Source: JAJDOD01 sp039024895 (GTDB lineage: Bacteria; Pseudomonadota; Alphaproteobacteria; Rhodobacterales; Rhodobacteraceae). Taken from it: a stretch of 64,000 nucleotides of DNA. The translations under genes were made by a program, and so were the position numbers. Positions 17,993 to 27,460 of this stretch are shown piece after piece. Location of the stretch: positions 28,804-92,803 of the forward strand of contig JBCCPJ010000013.1 of NCBI GenBank assembly GCA_039024895.1, written 5' to 3'. Under the pieces are notes generated by a model that made no database searches, was not told where the DNA came from, and saw only the letters and a list, made by a program, of their open reading frames with translations. The stretch's first letter is position 1. Each line of letters starts with the position of its first letter.

Positions 17993-18627
17993 AGACGCCC
18001 CGTGCCCTGTAAAACGCCATGCTCCAGCGCGTATCGCGTGAGACCGGCGGTCGAGGTGATGCCGAGTTTGCGTTTTATATTTTTGCGGTGTGTCTCCACC
18101 GTGTGAACGGAAATCTCCAGCAACTCCGCAACGTCGCGGTTTGATTTGCCTTGCGCGAGTTCCAGCAGCACCGTTTGCTCGCGCGACGTTAAAGGTTCGC
18201 GCCCATCCGCAATCTTTGGCTTCAGCGACGCCTTGGCGCCGGTGCAAAGGTACTCCTCGCCGCGCATCACGTGATCTATCGCGTTTTTTATCTCATCGGT
18301 TGGTACATCCTTCAGGATATAACCCTTTGCGCCGTGACTTAACGCGGTCGAGATATATTCCGGACTGTCATGCATGGAGAGGATAATGATCCGCATGTCC
18401 GGCCTGCGTTCAAGAATGATCTCCGTGGCGGAAAGACCGGTGACACCCGGCATGTTTAAATCCAGCAAAACAATGTCAGGAGCCATGATCTCCGCTTGTT
18501 CGATGGCGTCTTTTCCGTTTGAAATCGTCGCGATCACGTCGATATCGTCATAGGTCTCGAGGATGGCTTCGATGCCTTCCGCGACCATCGCGTGATCGTC
18601 GACAATCATTACTTTGGTAGGGGTCAT
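17989..18627 (-). CDS. NarL/FixJ-type response regulator
   Basis: The protein has 212 residues. The receiver domain contains the acidic pair Asp10-Asp11, phospho-acceptor Asp56 (LLDLNMPG) and Lys in LKDVP. A LuxR-type HTH follows (LTSREQTVLLELAQGKSNRD, then VHTVETHRKNIKRKLGI). Its start overlaps the stop of the sensor kinase gene by four bases, so the two form one operon and a cognate pair. The divergent TRAP transporter genes are the likely target, by position only. Confidence 0.93.
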   Translation of the reverse strand: MTPTKVMIVDDHAMVAEGIEAILETYDDIDVIATISNGKDAIEQAEIMAPDIVLLDLNMPGVTGLSATEIILERRPDMRIIILSMHDSPEYISTALSHGAKGYILKDVPTDEIKNAIDHVMRGEEYLCTGAKASLKPKIADGREPLTSREQTVLLELAQGKSNRDVAELLEISVHTVETHRKNIKRKLGITSTAGLTRYALEHGVLQGTGRL

Positions 18628-20039
18628 GCGCTTTCCTTGACGGTGCTATCAGGCGACAGGAGATGGGTAAGGGGTACATCCGCCTCGATGGTGGTTCCGC
18701 TCTCGGAGCTAAAGATACGAAGCCTTCCTCCAAGCTGTTCCATGCGCTCCTGCATGTTGCGAAGGCCTAGACCGCCTTCGGTTGAGTCAGGCGGTAACCC
18801 GGAACCGTCATCGGTGATGCGCAGCGTTGCTCCCCGACGGTGCCCGCTGAGGCGAATATGTACCTCATTGGCTTCGGCGTGTCGTTCAATGTTCGTAAGC
18901 GCTTCCTGCGCAATCCGGAACAGCGCGATCTTTGAGTCTTCATCTAAGCGGTTTCGAAAAACCACGGTTTCTAGCTCGGCGGTGATGCCGGTGCGCTCGC
19001 CAAACTCGTCGGTCAATGTCTTGAGCGCGGGACCAAGACCCAGGTCATCCAGGGCTCCAGGCCGCAAATCACGACTGATACGGCGTACTTCTTGAATGGC
19101 CGAGGTGAGCCGGGCGATCCCTTTCCTGAGACTGTCGCCCGCACGCGCATCTCCGCGGCTCAAATGCCGGTCTGCCAGGTCCAGCGCATAGCGTACGCTT
19201 ACGAGGTTCTGGCTGATCCCGTCGTGCAATTCACGCGCGACACGACCGCGTTCTTCCTCCTGCGTATCGACAATTCGCTGGGTCAGACGCTTCAGCGCGG
19301 CATCGGCCAGCGATCGTTCACGAATGTTGATCCAGAGACCCGATACAAACACAAGAAGTAGGGCGGCGAGCGCGATCAGACCAATATAGAGAAAGGTACG
19401 CTGTACTCGCGCTTCAACTTCTGCCCGTGCTGCGGCAACGCTGTCTCGGATATCATCAATGAAAATCCCGGTGCCGAGTACCCACTTCCAATCTTGTAGA
19501 CCCACCACATAGGTGACCATTTCTGCTTGCTCACCAGTTGTTGGCTTCCGCCAGAGGTGGGTGTGGTACCCGCCGCCAGACCGCGCGAGATCAATGAATG
19601 TGCGGGTGATGGGGATGCCGTTTTCGTCTTCGAGCCCAAGCCAATTCTTGTCGATCAGATGCGTCTGGCGCGGTGCTACAAGGTTCATGCCCTCATAGTC
19701 GAAGACAAAGAAATAGCCGTCCTGACCGTAGATCATGGCGGCGAGGTTTTGCATGACAGCCTGTTTTGCCACTTCATCGTCGGGAAGCGCATTGCCGTAG
19801 ATCGGCCCAATGGCGGTGCGTGCGATGGAGATGTAGTTCTTCAGCTCCTCTTTCTTCGCAGCGAGAAGCTTATCTTCTAGCGATACGATCTCGCGCTCTG
19901 TGAGAATGTTTGACTGATACGCGACTAGGCCCGCGATCGCAGACATCGCAAGAACCAATGGCAAGGCGGCGGCAAGGATGAATTTGCGCCGATACGAATT
20001 TGGTTCAGTACGGTTTGGTTTTTCGCTGAGTTGCGCCAT
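18624..20039 (-). CDS. Membrane sensor histidine kinase with extracytoplasmic single Cache domain
   Basis: The protein has 471 residues. The ATG at 20039 is chosen because GGGAGA precedes it by 6 bases; the frame is open 25 codons further upstream. Layout: TM1 (about 21-41), a periplasmic sCache_2 domain (about 50-200, with GQDGYFFVFDYEG and the WVLGTGIFIDDI end), TM2 (about 216-236), then a HisKA_3 dimerisation domain with phospho-acceptor His272 in RELHDGISQN, and HATPase_c (NIERHAEANEV, DDGSGLP, GGLGLRNM). sCache_2 domains often bind small carboxylates. This fits control of the divergent TRAP carboxylate transporter. Confidence 0.92.
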   Translation of the reverse strand: MAQLSEKPNRTEPNSYRRKFILAAALPLVLAMSAIAGLVAYQSNILTEREIVSLEDKLLAAKKEELKNYISIARTAIGPIYGNALPDDEVAKQAVMQNLAAMIYGQDGYFFVFDYEGMNLVAPRQTHLIDKNWLGLEDENGIPITRTFIDLARSGGGYHTHLWRKPTTGEQAEMVTYVVGLQDWKWVLGTGIFIDDIRDSVAAARAEVEARVQRTFLYIGLIALAALLLVFVSGLWINIRERSLADAALKRLTQRIVDTQEEERGRVARELHDGISQNLVSVRYALDLADRHLSRGDARAGDSLRKGIARLTSAIQEVRRISRDLRPGALDDLGLGPALKTLTDEFGERTGITAELETVVFRNRLDEDSKIALFRIAQEALTNIERHAEANEVHIRLSGHRRGATLRITDDGSGLPPDSTEGGLGLRNMQERMEQLGGRLRIFSSESGTTIEADVPLTHLLSPDSTVKESA

Positions 20040-20250
20040 GACGTCTCCCGAAGCCTGCATAGCGCGCTTTTTGAGCGGGTGACTAGAAATCTCAGACACA
20101 GTTTGCGCTAACATAAGTCATTTCATGCAAATTTTGCCTATCAGCTACTCAAAACCGGGTATTGCACTTGTAGGTGAGCTGCCTATTGTCCGGCGCACTT
20201 GCAACGATCCGCCCGTCAATGGCGGGCACGACTGACATGGGAGGTTCTTA

Positions 20251-21333
20251 ATGGATCGTCGTTCTTTTCTGAAAAATACGGCTCTTGGCGGTTCCGCCGC
20301 GGCTGCGACTACACTTGCTGCGCCGGCATATGCCCAGGGCAAGCGGACGCTGACAATGGTGACTTCGTGGGGCCGCGGCCTTGCTGGTGTGTTTGACGCA
20401 GCCCAAAAATCTGCGGACAACATCACCGCGATCACTGACGGCTCGCTGACGATTGAAGTGAAAGCTGCCGGTGAACTCGTTGGCGCCTTCGAGGTGTTTG
20501 ACGCTGTGACATCCGGCCAAGCCGATATGTACCACGCGGCTGACTACTACTTCATCAACCAGCACCCTGGATTTGCGTTCTTTACAGGCGTGCCGTTCGG
20601 CATGACTGCGACCGAGTTGAACAACTGGTACTACCACGGCAATGGCATGGCGATGCATGACGAGATCGGTGAGATCTTCGGCCTGAAATCGTTCCTTGCT
20701 GGCAACACCGGCACGCAAGCAGGTGGCTGGTTCCGTAAGGAAATCGCCGGACCGGAAGACTTTAATGGCCTCAAGTTCCGGATGCCTGGCCTCGGCGGGC
20801 GTGTGCTCGGTGAAATGGGCGCATCGGTTCAGAACTTGCCCGGTGCAGAAGTGTACCAGGCGCTGGCTTCTGGTGCGATTGACGGCACCGAGTGGATTGG
20901 TCCCTGGGCGGACGAAAAAGCCGGTTTCCAGGAAATCACTAAGTTCTACTACACCGCAGGCATGCATGAACCGGCCGCTGGTCTGTCGCTTGCAACCAAC
21001 CGTGAAGTCTTTGACAGCCTCACGCCGGCCCAGCAGGCCGCGATCGAGGTTGGTGCCGGACACGCCAACGTTTGGAACCTGTCTCAGTACCTCAACAACA
21101 ACGGTGCGGCGCTTGAGCGTCTCAAAGCCGGTGGCGTGCAGGTTCTGGAATTCCCAGACAGCGTTTGGGACGCAATGTTCGAAGCTTCGAAAGCCGTCTA
21201 TGCCGAGTTCTTGGGCGACGAGCTCTTCAAGAAGATCAACGACGACTACTTTACGTCGATGGCGAATTCCACAGGCTGGCTCACCCAGTCGGTTGGCGCC
21301 TATCGCTCACAGCGCGACCGCGTCCGCGCCTAA
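20251..21333 (+). CDS. dctP: TRAP transporter substrate-binding protein (DctP/TakP type)
   Basis: The protein has 360 residues. The Tat-type signal (MDRRSFLKNTALGG) ends near AYAQG at residue 30. The mature protein shows the DctP family pattern, including the LKFRMPGLGGRVLGEMGA block whose Arg normally binds the substrate carboxylate, and the GTEWIGPW segment, which resembles alpha-keto-acid-binding TakP. It delivers an organic acid to the DctQM permease in the periplasm. GGGAGG precedes the ATG by 8 bases. A hairpin between this gene and dctQ probably keeps binding protein levels above permease levels. Confidence 0.93.
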   Translation: MDRRSFLKNTALGGSAAAATTLAAPAYAQGKRTLTMVTSWGRGLAGVFDAAQKSADNITAITDGSLTIEVKAAGELVGAFEVFDAVTSGQADMYHAADYYFINQHPGFAFFTGVPFGMTATELNNWYYHGNGMAMHDEIGEIFGLKSFLAGNTGTQAGGWFRKEIAGPEDFNGLKFRMPGLGGRVLGEMGASVQNLPGAEVYQALASGAIDGTEWIGPWADEKAGFQEITKFYYTAGMHEPAAGLSLATNREVFDSLTPAQQAAIEVGAGHANVWNLSQYLNNNGAALERLKAGGVQVLEFPDSVWDAMFEASKAVYAEFLGDELFKKINDDYFTSMANSTGWLTQSVGAYRSQRDRVRA

Positions 21334-21352
21334 TCTAGACTTTGAAAACGCT

Positions 21353-21380
21353 CAGGTCCCCCGTACAGTCGGGGGGCCTG
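21353..21380 (+). terminator. Attenuating hairpin between dctP and dctQ
   Basis: Stem CAGGTCCCCC (21353-21362) pairs with GGGGGGCCTG (21371-21380) across an 8-base loop, with one G-T pair, and is followed by TTT. It lies 20 bases after the dctP stop and before dctQ in the same direction. This is typical of partial termination or 3'-end stabilisation that raises the ratio of binding protein to permease. Confidence 0.65.
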
Positions 21381-21419
21381 TTTGCCGTTCGCGGTGGGAC
21401 TTACTAAGGGGAGGTGCGC

Positions 21420-22349
21420 GTGGTCGATGGAATTCTCTGGTTTTTCCAGAACTTAGCGCTCGCATTTGTCAACTTTTTCACAGCCCTAACAAATCCGAGC
21501 AGTTGGCTCGGCTGGCTCGGTGGGTTGGAAACTGAGGAAGCCAAACAATCCCTGATGCGATTCATCTATTACGGTGGATCGGTTGAATTCTTCTTCGTTA
21601 TCTTTTTGATTTTGGTCATTTTCACCGTCATCGGTTTCTTGAACAACGGTTTCATGTGGCGCTCCGTCGTCGTGTTAGAGACCATCGGGAACACCGTTGG
21701 GCGCGTAGCGGCTTGGGCCGGGCTCTTGATGGTCCTTCAGCAAATCATGATTGTTTTCGTCCAGCGGGTTTTTGCGAGTGCGCAAATCTCCCTCGGCTTC
21801 GGACTTCCCTTTGCCAAGGACATTTCCTGGTGGGCAGAAGAATTGAAGCTCTACAACGCCATCGTCGTATGCATGTGCGTATCCTACACCTTTATCCAAG
21901 GTGGGCATGTGCGCGTCGATCTTGTTTACTCCGCGGTGTCCTATCGCACCAAGAAGGTCATCGATATGTGCGGGGCGCTCTTGTTTATGTTGCCGGGTGC
22001 GATACTGACCTGGCTTTTCGGATGGTACTTCCTTTGGCGCCACCTCGTGACGCCGAAATTCGGCGCGGGCAACGTGGACCTTGATCGCATGGTCAACACC
22101 CAATGGCGCGCGCTGCGTTGGAATGTGGAGACAATTGGGTTCTCGCCCAACGGCTTCAACGCCTATTTCCTGTTCAAGATCCTCTTGGTGATCTTTACTG
22201 TATTGGTCTTTATCCACGCCATCGCGCTGTTCTACCGCTCCTATCTCGAATGTAAAGAGGGGCCGGAGAGCGAGGGTAAATTCCTCGACCGCGACGTGCT
22301 TGGCGACGAAGAAGCCGAGTTGGTCCATTCTATCGAAGAACAGCACTAA
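21420..22349 (+). CDS. dctQ: TRAP transporter small permease subunit (DctQ)
   Basis: The protein has 309 residues. GTG at 21420 is preferred to the GTG at 21414 because AAGGGGAGG ends right at 21413, giving proper spacing only for 21420. There are several hydrophobic helices, with the family's VSYTFIQGGHVRVDLVY block near the middle. It is longer than a minimal DctQ (about 160-200 residues), with an amphipathic N-terminal extension and a loop between the last helices. It forms the membrane complex with DctM. Confidence 0.88.
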   Translation: MVDGILWFFQNLALAFVNFFTALTNPSSWLGWLGGLETEEAKQSLMRFIYYGGSVEFFFVIFLILVIFTVIGFLNNGFMWRSVVVLETIGNTVGRVAAWAGLLMVLQQIMIVFVQRVFASAQISLGFGLPFAKDISWWAEELKLYNAIVVCMCVSYTFIQGGHVRVDLVYSAVSYRTKKVIDMCGALLFMLPGAILTWLFGWYFLWRHLVTPKFGAGNVDLDRMVNTQWRALRWNVETIGFSPNGFNAYFLFKILLVIFTVLVFIHAIALFYRSYLECKEGPESEGKFLDRDVLGDEEAELVHSIEEQH

Positions 22350-22361
22350 GGGGCCGGGGTT

Positions 22362-24719
22362 ATGTGGTTTGGACTAGACGGCGTTGAAATCGGCCTGCTG
22401 ATTACTTTCCTGTTTTTGTTTGGCGGCATCCTGTCGGGTTTCCCGGTGGCCTTTGCCATCGGCGGTTCGGCGGTCATTTCTTTTGGGGTCATTGCCGGGC
22501 TCGACAGTGCGGGGCTATTGATCCACCAAGCGCTGGACACCAGTTCGGCCGAGTTCGCGGCGGTTGTCGCGGAAGGTGTCCGAGCAGATGCCATATCGCT
22601 GTTCACGCACCCGGATTTGCCTCGGATTGAAGAACCCGTCTTCCCCAATGGCTGGGAGCAGGCGCTGGACCGCAACGTTTCCTTCATTGTGAACCGCATG
22701 AACGAACGTGTGCTGGCAGGCCAGTCCATCGAGACGTTGTTGGCTGTTCTTATGTTTGTGCTCATGGGCATTACGCTGGAACGCTCCAAAATCGCGAACG
22801 ACCTCCTGCTCACCATGGCGCGGGTTTTTGGCCCGTTGCCGGGCGGTCTTGCCGTTTCCATCGTTGTCGTTGGCGCGTTCCTCGCAGCTTCTACCGGCAT
22901 TGTGGGTGCGACCGTGGTGACGATGGGTCTGCTCGCTCTGCCAACCATGCTCCGAAACAACTACTCACCCGAGCTTGCCACCGGCGTTATCGCCGCGTCG
23001 GGGACGCTTGGGCAGATCATCCCGCCGTCGATTGTCATCGTGTTGTTGGGCACTTTGGCGGGCGATCTGTATTCCGCAGCGCAGGAAGAGCGCGCCCAGC
23101 TTGTGGGCTGTTCTGACGCGCTGACGTATCTGGGCGAACCTGCGGTGGTCTCGGTCGGCACGTTGTTCCAGGCGGCTTTGATCCCGGGCATTATGCTCGC
23201 CGCGCTCTATGCGGCCTATGCTTTTGGCTACGCTTTGTTCAACCCGTCGAAAGCGCCTGCGGTCGAGTTGGGAGCAACAAACTCAGAGACCATCACGAAG
23301 AACGAAGCGCTTACCTGGTTCTTGTTTGTGCCTGTGGGCATGATCTTTGCCGTGATCTTCCTGTCAGGCGCCAATGTTATTGGGAACCAGACGGTCACCG
23401 TTGGCAGCTTCTCCGAGGCGGGCCAAACCGCGTCACTTCGTACGAATGTGGGCGAAGACTGCGCGACCGCCATGATTGAATTGCACGGTCAGGAGGCATG
23501 GGAAGCGGCGCTCGCCGAACAATCGGACATTGATGCCGCAGGTGGCGTGCAACAGGCTGAGGAACTGAGCGAGGAAGCGCGTGCAGCCCTTCTTGAAGAA
23601 AAGATTGCCGATGCGGCCCCCATTGGGACCGGCGTTGCTGTCGGCTTCCTTGTCCTCGCCCTGGTGTTGACCACGGCCATTGGGATTTCGCCGTCATCCG
23701 ATCCGCGTCCGCTCTGGATAGGCCTAGGTGCGGCGGCCTTTGCCCTCTTTGTCGATGCTGCGTTTATCTCGCCGCTCACATCGCCTGGCGTCACGTTCGT
23801 TCGGCTCCTGATCCCTCTTGCGGTGGTCCTTTGGGCCTGCAGTCATGCGGTGGAACGCCTTGGACGCAACGAATTGCTGCGCGTTGTGTTCCCGCCGCTG
23901 GTGCTGATTATCGCGGTGCTTGGCTCAATCCTAGGTGGCATCACAAACCCGACACCTGCTGCGGCCCTCGGTGCCGGTGGCGCGATCATGCTCGCCGCTT
24001 ACCGCCGACTGAAGGACGACCAAAAGAGCGGCAAGATCATCATCATGACGAGCTTCTCGCTGGTGATTATGCTACTGGTCGGCGTCAATTTTGACCTGCG
24101 CGTGAACCAGCCGGGCGGCGTGGGTTTCGAGACCTGGCTCGCGTTCATTATCGCGCAGGCAACCTACCTCTTCACGATGTTCGGCCTGCTCTACGGTTGC
24201 TACGTTCTCTGGGCCGGTGGTGTCCTAAAACCCGTGGTGCGGGAGACGGCCAAGGTCACGAGCATGGTCTTTACCATTCTCATCGGCTCGCAGCTTTTGA
24301 ACCTCGTCGTGATCTCCTTCGGGGGCGAACACTACATCCAACAGTTCCTGCGCAGCTTTGAGAATGAGTGGACCGTTTTCCTTGTGGTGATGCTGGTTCT
24401 GTTCCTGCTCGGCTTTGTTCTCGATTTCCTCGAGATCATCTACATCGTGATCCCCATCGTCGGACCGGTTATTTATGGCGGTTCGTTTGATCCAAAATGG
24501 GTGACAATCATGATTGCGGTCAACTTGCAGACTTCGTTCCTGACACCGCCGTTCGGCTTCGCGCTCTTCTATCTCAGGGGGGTTGCGCCGCCCGAAGTCA
24601 CGACGCAGCACATCTATCGCGGCATTATACCGTTTGTGCTGATCCAGGTGGTCGGGCTCGCAATCCTCTGGTTCTTCCCGGATATCGTCACGATCCTACC
24701 GGACTTGATCCCGAATTGA
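22362..24719 (+). CDS. dctM: TRAP transporter large permease subunit (DctM), long form
   Basis: The protein has 785 residues, against roughly 430 for a standard DctM. Core motifs are present (FLAASTGIVGATVVTMGLLA; GVIAASGTLGQIIPPSIVIV; LQTSFLTPPFGFALFYLRGV). Extra length comes from a soluble segment at about residues 50-120 and a Glu/Ala-rich segment at about 345-425 containing one Cys. Additional predicted helices follow before the C-terminal TRAP signature. It drives Na+- or proton-coupled uptake with DctP and DctQ. It starts 12 bases after dctQ and is last in the operon. Confidence 0.9.
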   Translation: MWFGLDGVEIGLLITFLFLFGGILSGFPVAFAIGGSAVISFGVIAGLDSAGLLIHQALDTSSAEFAAVVAEGVRADAISLFTHPDLPRIEEPVFPNGWEQALDRNVSFIVNRMNERVLAGQSIETLLAVLMFVLMGITLERSKIANDLLLTMARVFGPLPGGLAVSIVVVGAFLAASTGIVGATVVTMGLLALPTMLRNNYSPELATGVIAASGTLGQIIPPSIVIVLLGTLAGDLYSAAQEERAQLVGCSDALTYLGEPAVVSVGTLFQAALIPGIMLAALYAAYAFGYALFNPSKAPAVELGATNSETITKNEALTWFLFVPVGMIFAVIFLSGANVIGNQTVTVGSFSEAGQTASLRTNVGEDCATAMIELHGQEAWEAALAEQSDIDAAGGVQQAEELSEEARAALLEEKIADAAPIGTGVAVGFLVLALVLTTAIGISPSSDPRPLWIGLGAAAFALFVDAAFISPLTSPGVTFVRLLIPLAVVLWACSHAVERLGRNELLRVVFPPLVLIIAVLGSILGGITNPTPAAALGAGGAIMLAAYRRLKDDQKSGKIIIMTSFSLVIMLLVGVNFDLRVNQPGGVGFETWLAFIIAQATYLFTMFGLLYGCYVLWAGGVLKPVVRETAKVTSMVFTILIGSQLLNLVVISFGGEHYIQQFLRSFENEWTVFLVVMLVLFLLGFVLDFLEIIYIVIPIVGPVIYGGSFDPKWVTIMIAVNLQTSFLTPPFGFALFYLRGVAPPEVTTQHIYRGIIPFVLIQVVGLAILWFFPDIVTILPDLIPN

Positions 24720-24725
24720 TTTGGT

Positions 24726-24744
24726 GCGGGGCGGACAGCCCCGC
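24726..24744 (+). terminator. Hairpin after the TRAP operon
   Basis: A perfect 7-bp stem, GCGGGGC (24726-24732) with GCCCCGC (24738-24744), has loop GGACA and lies 6 bases after the dctM stop. There is no strong T-run, so it is a weak or Rho-assisted terminator. Confidence 0.5.
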
Positions 24745-24864
24745 TGCCACCAGACTTGATTTCAGCTCCCGTCCGCCTCAGCCTCTCCGTCATTGGTGGA
24801 GCACTTTAAGTTTCGGCGGATCATTGCAGTACACTCGTTTCAGAATGACAGTGCGGAGGCCCGC

Positions 24865-25257
24865 ATGAAAGCGGCCGCTCTTTCGCCGGTGTTTGACGAC
24901 GCCGATCTGCAGCATCTGTGTATGATGGACCGGACGCGTGCCCCGCGCCTCATGGCCCAGGTTGACCGTATATTTGAAGAAACAACCCACGCAGGATTTA
25001 GCGTTGCGGAGAAAGACACTCTGAGGACCAAGGCTGCTGTACGTGTGGTCGAAGAGGATTTCCTGCCCGCCTTGGAGGACGCGATCTCTGGGCACCGCCC
25101 CGAGCTTTGCGTATTCCATGCGGGCAAGGTGTTCACCATGTGCGCCGGGATGCAGCTGAAGGGCGTGATTGAGATCAGCGGAACCTACCCCGAGCTGAAA
25201 TTGGGACTGGAAGACCATTTGGCTTGGGTCTCCGATGACAGCCAAAGGGCACGGTAA
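24865..25257 (+). CDS. Hypothetical protein, 130 residues
   Basis: The ATG at 24865 is chosen because GGAGG (24855-24859) lies 5 bases upstream; the frame is open 24 codons further back without such a site. The product is soluble and mostly helical, with three Cys and an ELCVFHAGKVFTMCAGMQLK stretch. No signal peptide or family recognised. It follows the TRAP operon in the same direction but is separated from it by a hairpin. Confidence 0.55.
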   Translation: MKAAALSPVFDDADLQHLCMMDRTRAPRLMAQVDRIFEETTHAGFSVAEKDTLRTKAAVRVVEEDFLPALEDAISGHRPELCVFHAGKVFTMCAGMQLKGVIEISGTYPELKLGLEDHLAWVSDDSQRAR

Positions 25258-25376
25258 GCCTGGGGTTTTGAGCAGAAGGCGATCGTAGCGCAGTAGAAAT
25301 ACGTGCGGCGTCATTTCTCACGGCGAACGAAGAGGTGAACAGGGTGCTAATGGCGATTTATGGGTGATGGTATTGC

Positions 25377-25985
25377 ATGATTAATTGGACGGATGTGACA
25401 ACGACGTTGCTGTCGACGGGTCTGATCGTGGCAGGCGCGTTGTTCATCGGGCGTGAAGTGTTCAAATCAATGCTCTCCCATGTTTTGTACCGACGCCTCG
25501 AAGACGAGAAACATCAGCGCCAGCGCGCGTTGGAAGAACTCAAGTCGTCGCTGGAGGCAAAACAAGTTTTGAGCGATAAGCGCCGCAGCGGGGTCATAGA
25601 CCTTTTGGCCCATCTATCGGCGGCGGGCTGGCGCGCCCGCGACATTTGGGAGGCGCCGAACATCGCGGAGGGAATGCCCCCTAAAGAAGCGGCAATCGCC
25701 GCCTTAGGTACGGCGACCAAGGCCCTCGAAGACGGTCTCTACGAAAACCGCGTGGCACTAAGTGCAGGAGAAAAGGACCTTTACGTTGATGTCCATGCTT
25801 TGAAAAACCGTCTGATTGCGTTGAAGATGTTGGCTACGAGCATGCGCAGCCGTGTTGATACGGGTAACATGGAAAAGGCCCGTGTCATCGGCGACACGCT
25901 AAGCGAAGACGGCGGTAGTTTGCAGACAGATATCGTGGCACTTGTAGAGCGGTTGACCGCATTTGCCATTCCCGATGAAGGGTAA
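25377..25985 (+). CDS. Hypothetical membrane-anchored helical protein
   Basis: The protein has 202 residues. One N-terminal transmembrane helix (TTTLLSTGLIVAGALFIG) is followed by a charged coiled-coil stretch (RRLEDEKHQRQRALEELK) and a helical cytoplasmic domain. No catalytic motif is visible. It resembles general membrane-anchored scaffolding proteins but I cannot name a family. Its neighbours (unknown gene, cobF) give no clear hint. Confidence 0.6.
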   Translation: MINWTDVTTTLLSTGLIVAGALFIGREVFKSMLSHVLYRRLEDEKHQRQRALEELKSSLEAKQVLSDKRRSGVIDLLAHLSAAGWRARDIWEAPNIAEGMPPKEAAIAALGTATKALEDGLYENRVALSAGEKDLYVDVHALKNRLIALKMLATSMRSRVDTGNMEKARVIGDTLSEDGGSLQTDIVALVERLTAFAIPDEG

Positions 25986-26072
25986 GCCACGCCTTGCTTG
26001 ACAGTTTCGGGTGCGCAGCACAGACCGGCTTTGACGCGGAAAAAAGGGGCTGTCGCTTGGCAGCTTGAACGG

Positions 26073-26801
26073 ATGCAGAAACTCTCCCTTATCGGGATTG
26101 GTACCGGCGATCCGGGCCATGTGACCCGGGCCGGCGTAACGGCGATGCGATCTGTCGAGTGTCTCCTCATCCCGGAAAAAGGCGAGGGCAAAGACGACCT
26201 CGCGCAGCTCCGTCGTTCTTTGATGGCGGAGCTCGCGCCAGACGTGCCGGTCGTCCCGTTTTCGATGCCTGTGCGCGACACCGAACTGCCTTATCACGAC
26301 GGTGTTGAAGTTTGGCATGACGCAATTGCAGAAGCTTGGGTCGCGGCACTTCCCAGGCCTGTGTCCCATGTCGGATTGCTGGTCTGGGGTGATCCGTCGC
26401 TCTACGATTCTACCCTTCGGATAGCAGCGCGCTTGTCGCCGATGCCCGCCATTGAAGTGGTCCCCGGTATTACGGCGCTGCAAGCGCTGACGGCGGCATT
26501 CACGGTGACGCTGAACGACGTGAACGCGCCGGTTCTCATCACCACTGGACGGCAGTTACGTGACCATGGCTGGCCCGCTGACGCGGCGCGTGTGGCGGTG
26601 ATGCTCGATGGCGAATGCAGCTTTCAAAAGCTTGATCCGGCTGGTGTAACGATTTGGTGGGGGGCGTATCTTGGGCTGCCAAACCAACTGCTGCGGCAGG
26701 GGCCGCTGGCTGACGTGGCCGCCGATATCATCGCACTCCGGGCAGAGGCGCGCGCCTCGCACGGTTGGATTATGGACACCTACCTTTTGGAACGCGCATA
26801 G
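26073..26801 (+). CDS. cobF: Precorrin-6A synthase (deacetylating), CobF
   Basis: The protein has 242 residues. The ATG at 26073 starts directly at the tetrapyrrole methylase motif KLSLIGIGTGDPGHVT; the open frame 25 codons upstream is not conserved. The second family block is LLVWGDPSLYDSTLRI, with PGITALQA after it. CobF methylates C-1 of precorrin-5 and releases acetate in the aerobic cobalamin route. Here it stands alone, with no other cob gene in view, so the pathway must be encoded elsewhere. Confidence 0.9.
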   Translation: MQKLSLIGIGTGDPGHVTRAGVTAMRSVECLLIPEKGEGKDDLAQLRRSLMAELAPDVPVVPFSMPVRDTELPYHDGVEVWHDAIAEAWVAALPRPVSHVGLLVWGDPSLYDSTLRIAARLSPMPAIEVVPGITALQALTAAFTVTLNDVNAPVLITTGRQLRDHGWPADAARVAVMLDGECSFQKLDPAGVTIWWGAYLGLPNQLLRQGPLADVAADIIALRAEARASHGWIMDTYLLERA

Positions 26802-26966
26802 CGCTCTTTTCGTGCCCGACAGGCCACCCTTGGTCTTTGGAATCTATAAAGGCAATCCGCCCAGCACTTAGGCCCCGCTCGTTCTTAAAGGTCAAAATTT
26901 ACATTGTTTCCGACCTATGAGCGTCGGCGACTTGCGCCTCAGACGCTTCGCGCGTCTTATACCTGT

Positions 26967-27452
26967 ATGGCGCGTGCATTAGCATTCTTGCTGATTGGCT
27001 TCGTTTTCGGCGGTGGGCTTGGATTCGTTCTGGCCTCCGGCAACCGGGCTAGTTCTGACCGCGCGCCTGCCATGGATCACTCGGTACATATGCACATGCA
27101 CGGTGAGGCTCTCATAATAGAGCCCGGGGAAACAGCGCCCACACTGGCCATTGATATCACGCCGGATACGGCCGGTGGATGGAACCTGCATATGCAAACG
27201 ACGAATTTCAGCTTCACCGGCGAGCGCTCGGGCAAGGCACATGTTACCGGGGAAGGGCACGCGCATATTTATGTCAACGGCGAGAAAGTAGCGCGAGCCT
27301 ATGGCCCCTGGTTTCATCTCGACGCCTTGCCGGACGGCGCGGTCGAAGTTGAAGTCACGTTGAATTCTAACGATCATCGAGCGTTGATGGTAGGGGATGT
27401 GCCACTCTCAGCCACGGTGAGTTTTGATCTTGGTCGTGGGATCAACGATTGA
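26967..27452 (+). CDS. His-rich exported protein, unknown function (possible metal binder)
   Basis: The protein has 161 residues from the ATG at 26967. An N-terminal signal or anchor (ARALAFLLIGFVFGGGLGFV) precedes the His-rich stretch DHSVHMHMHG. A beta-rich domain follows with GHAHIYVNGEKVARAYGPW. The His/Met cluster suggests a copper or other metal ligand set in the periplasm; this is inference. A 6-bp hairpin (26941-26957) ends 9 bases before the start, where no clear ribosome site is seen. Confidence 0.6.
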   Translation: MARALAFLLIGFVFGGGLGFVLASGNRASSDRAPAMDHSVHMHMHGEALIIEPGETAPTLAIDITPDTAGGWNLHMQTTNFSFTGERSGKAHVTGEGHAHIYVNGEKVARAYGPWFHLDALPDGAVEVEVTLNSNDHRALMVGDVPLSATVSFDLGRGIND

Positions 27453-27460
27453 GCTATCGC

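Noticed and set aside
20248..21063. 271-codon - strand frame opposite dctP
   Set aside because: Antisense to the clear TRAP binding protein.
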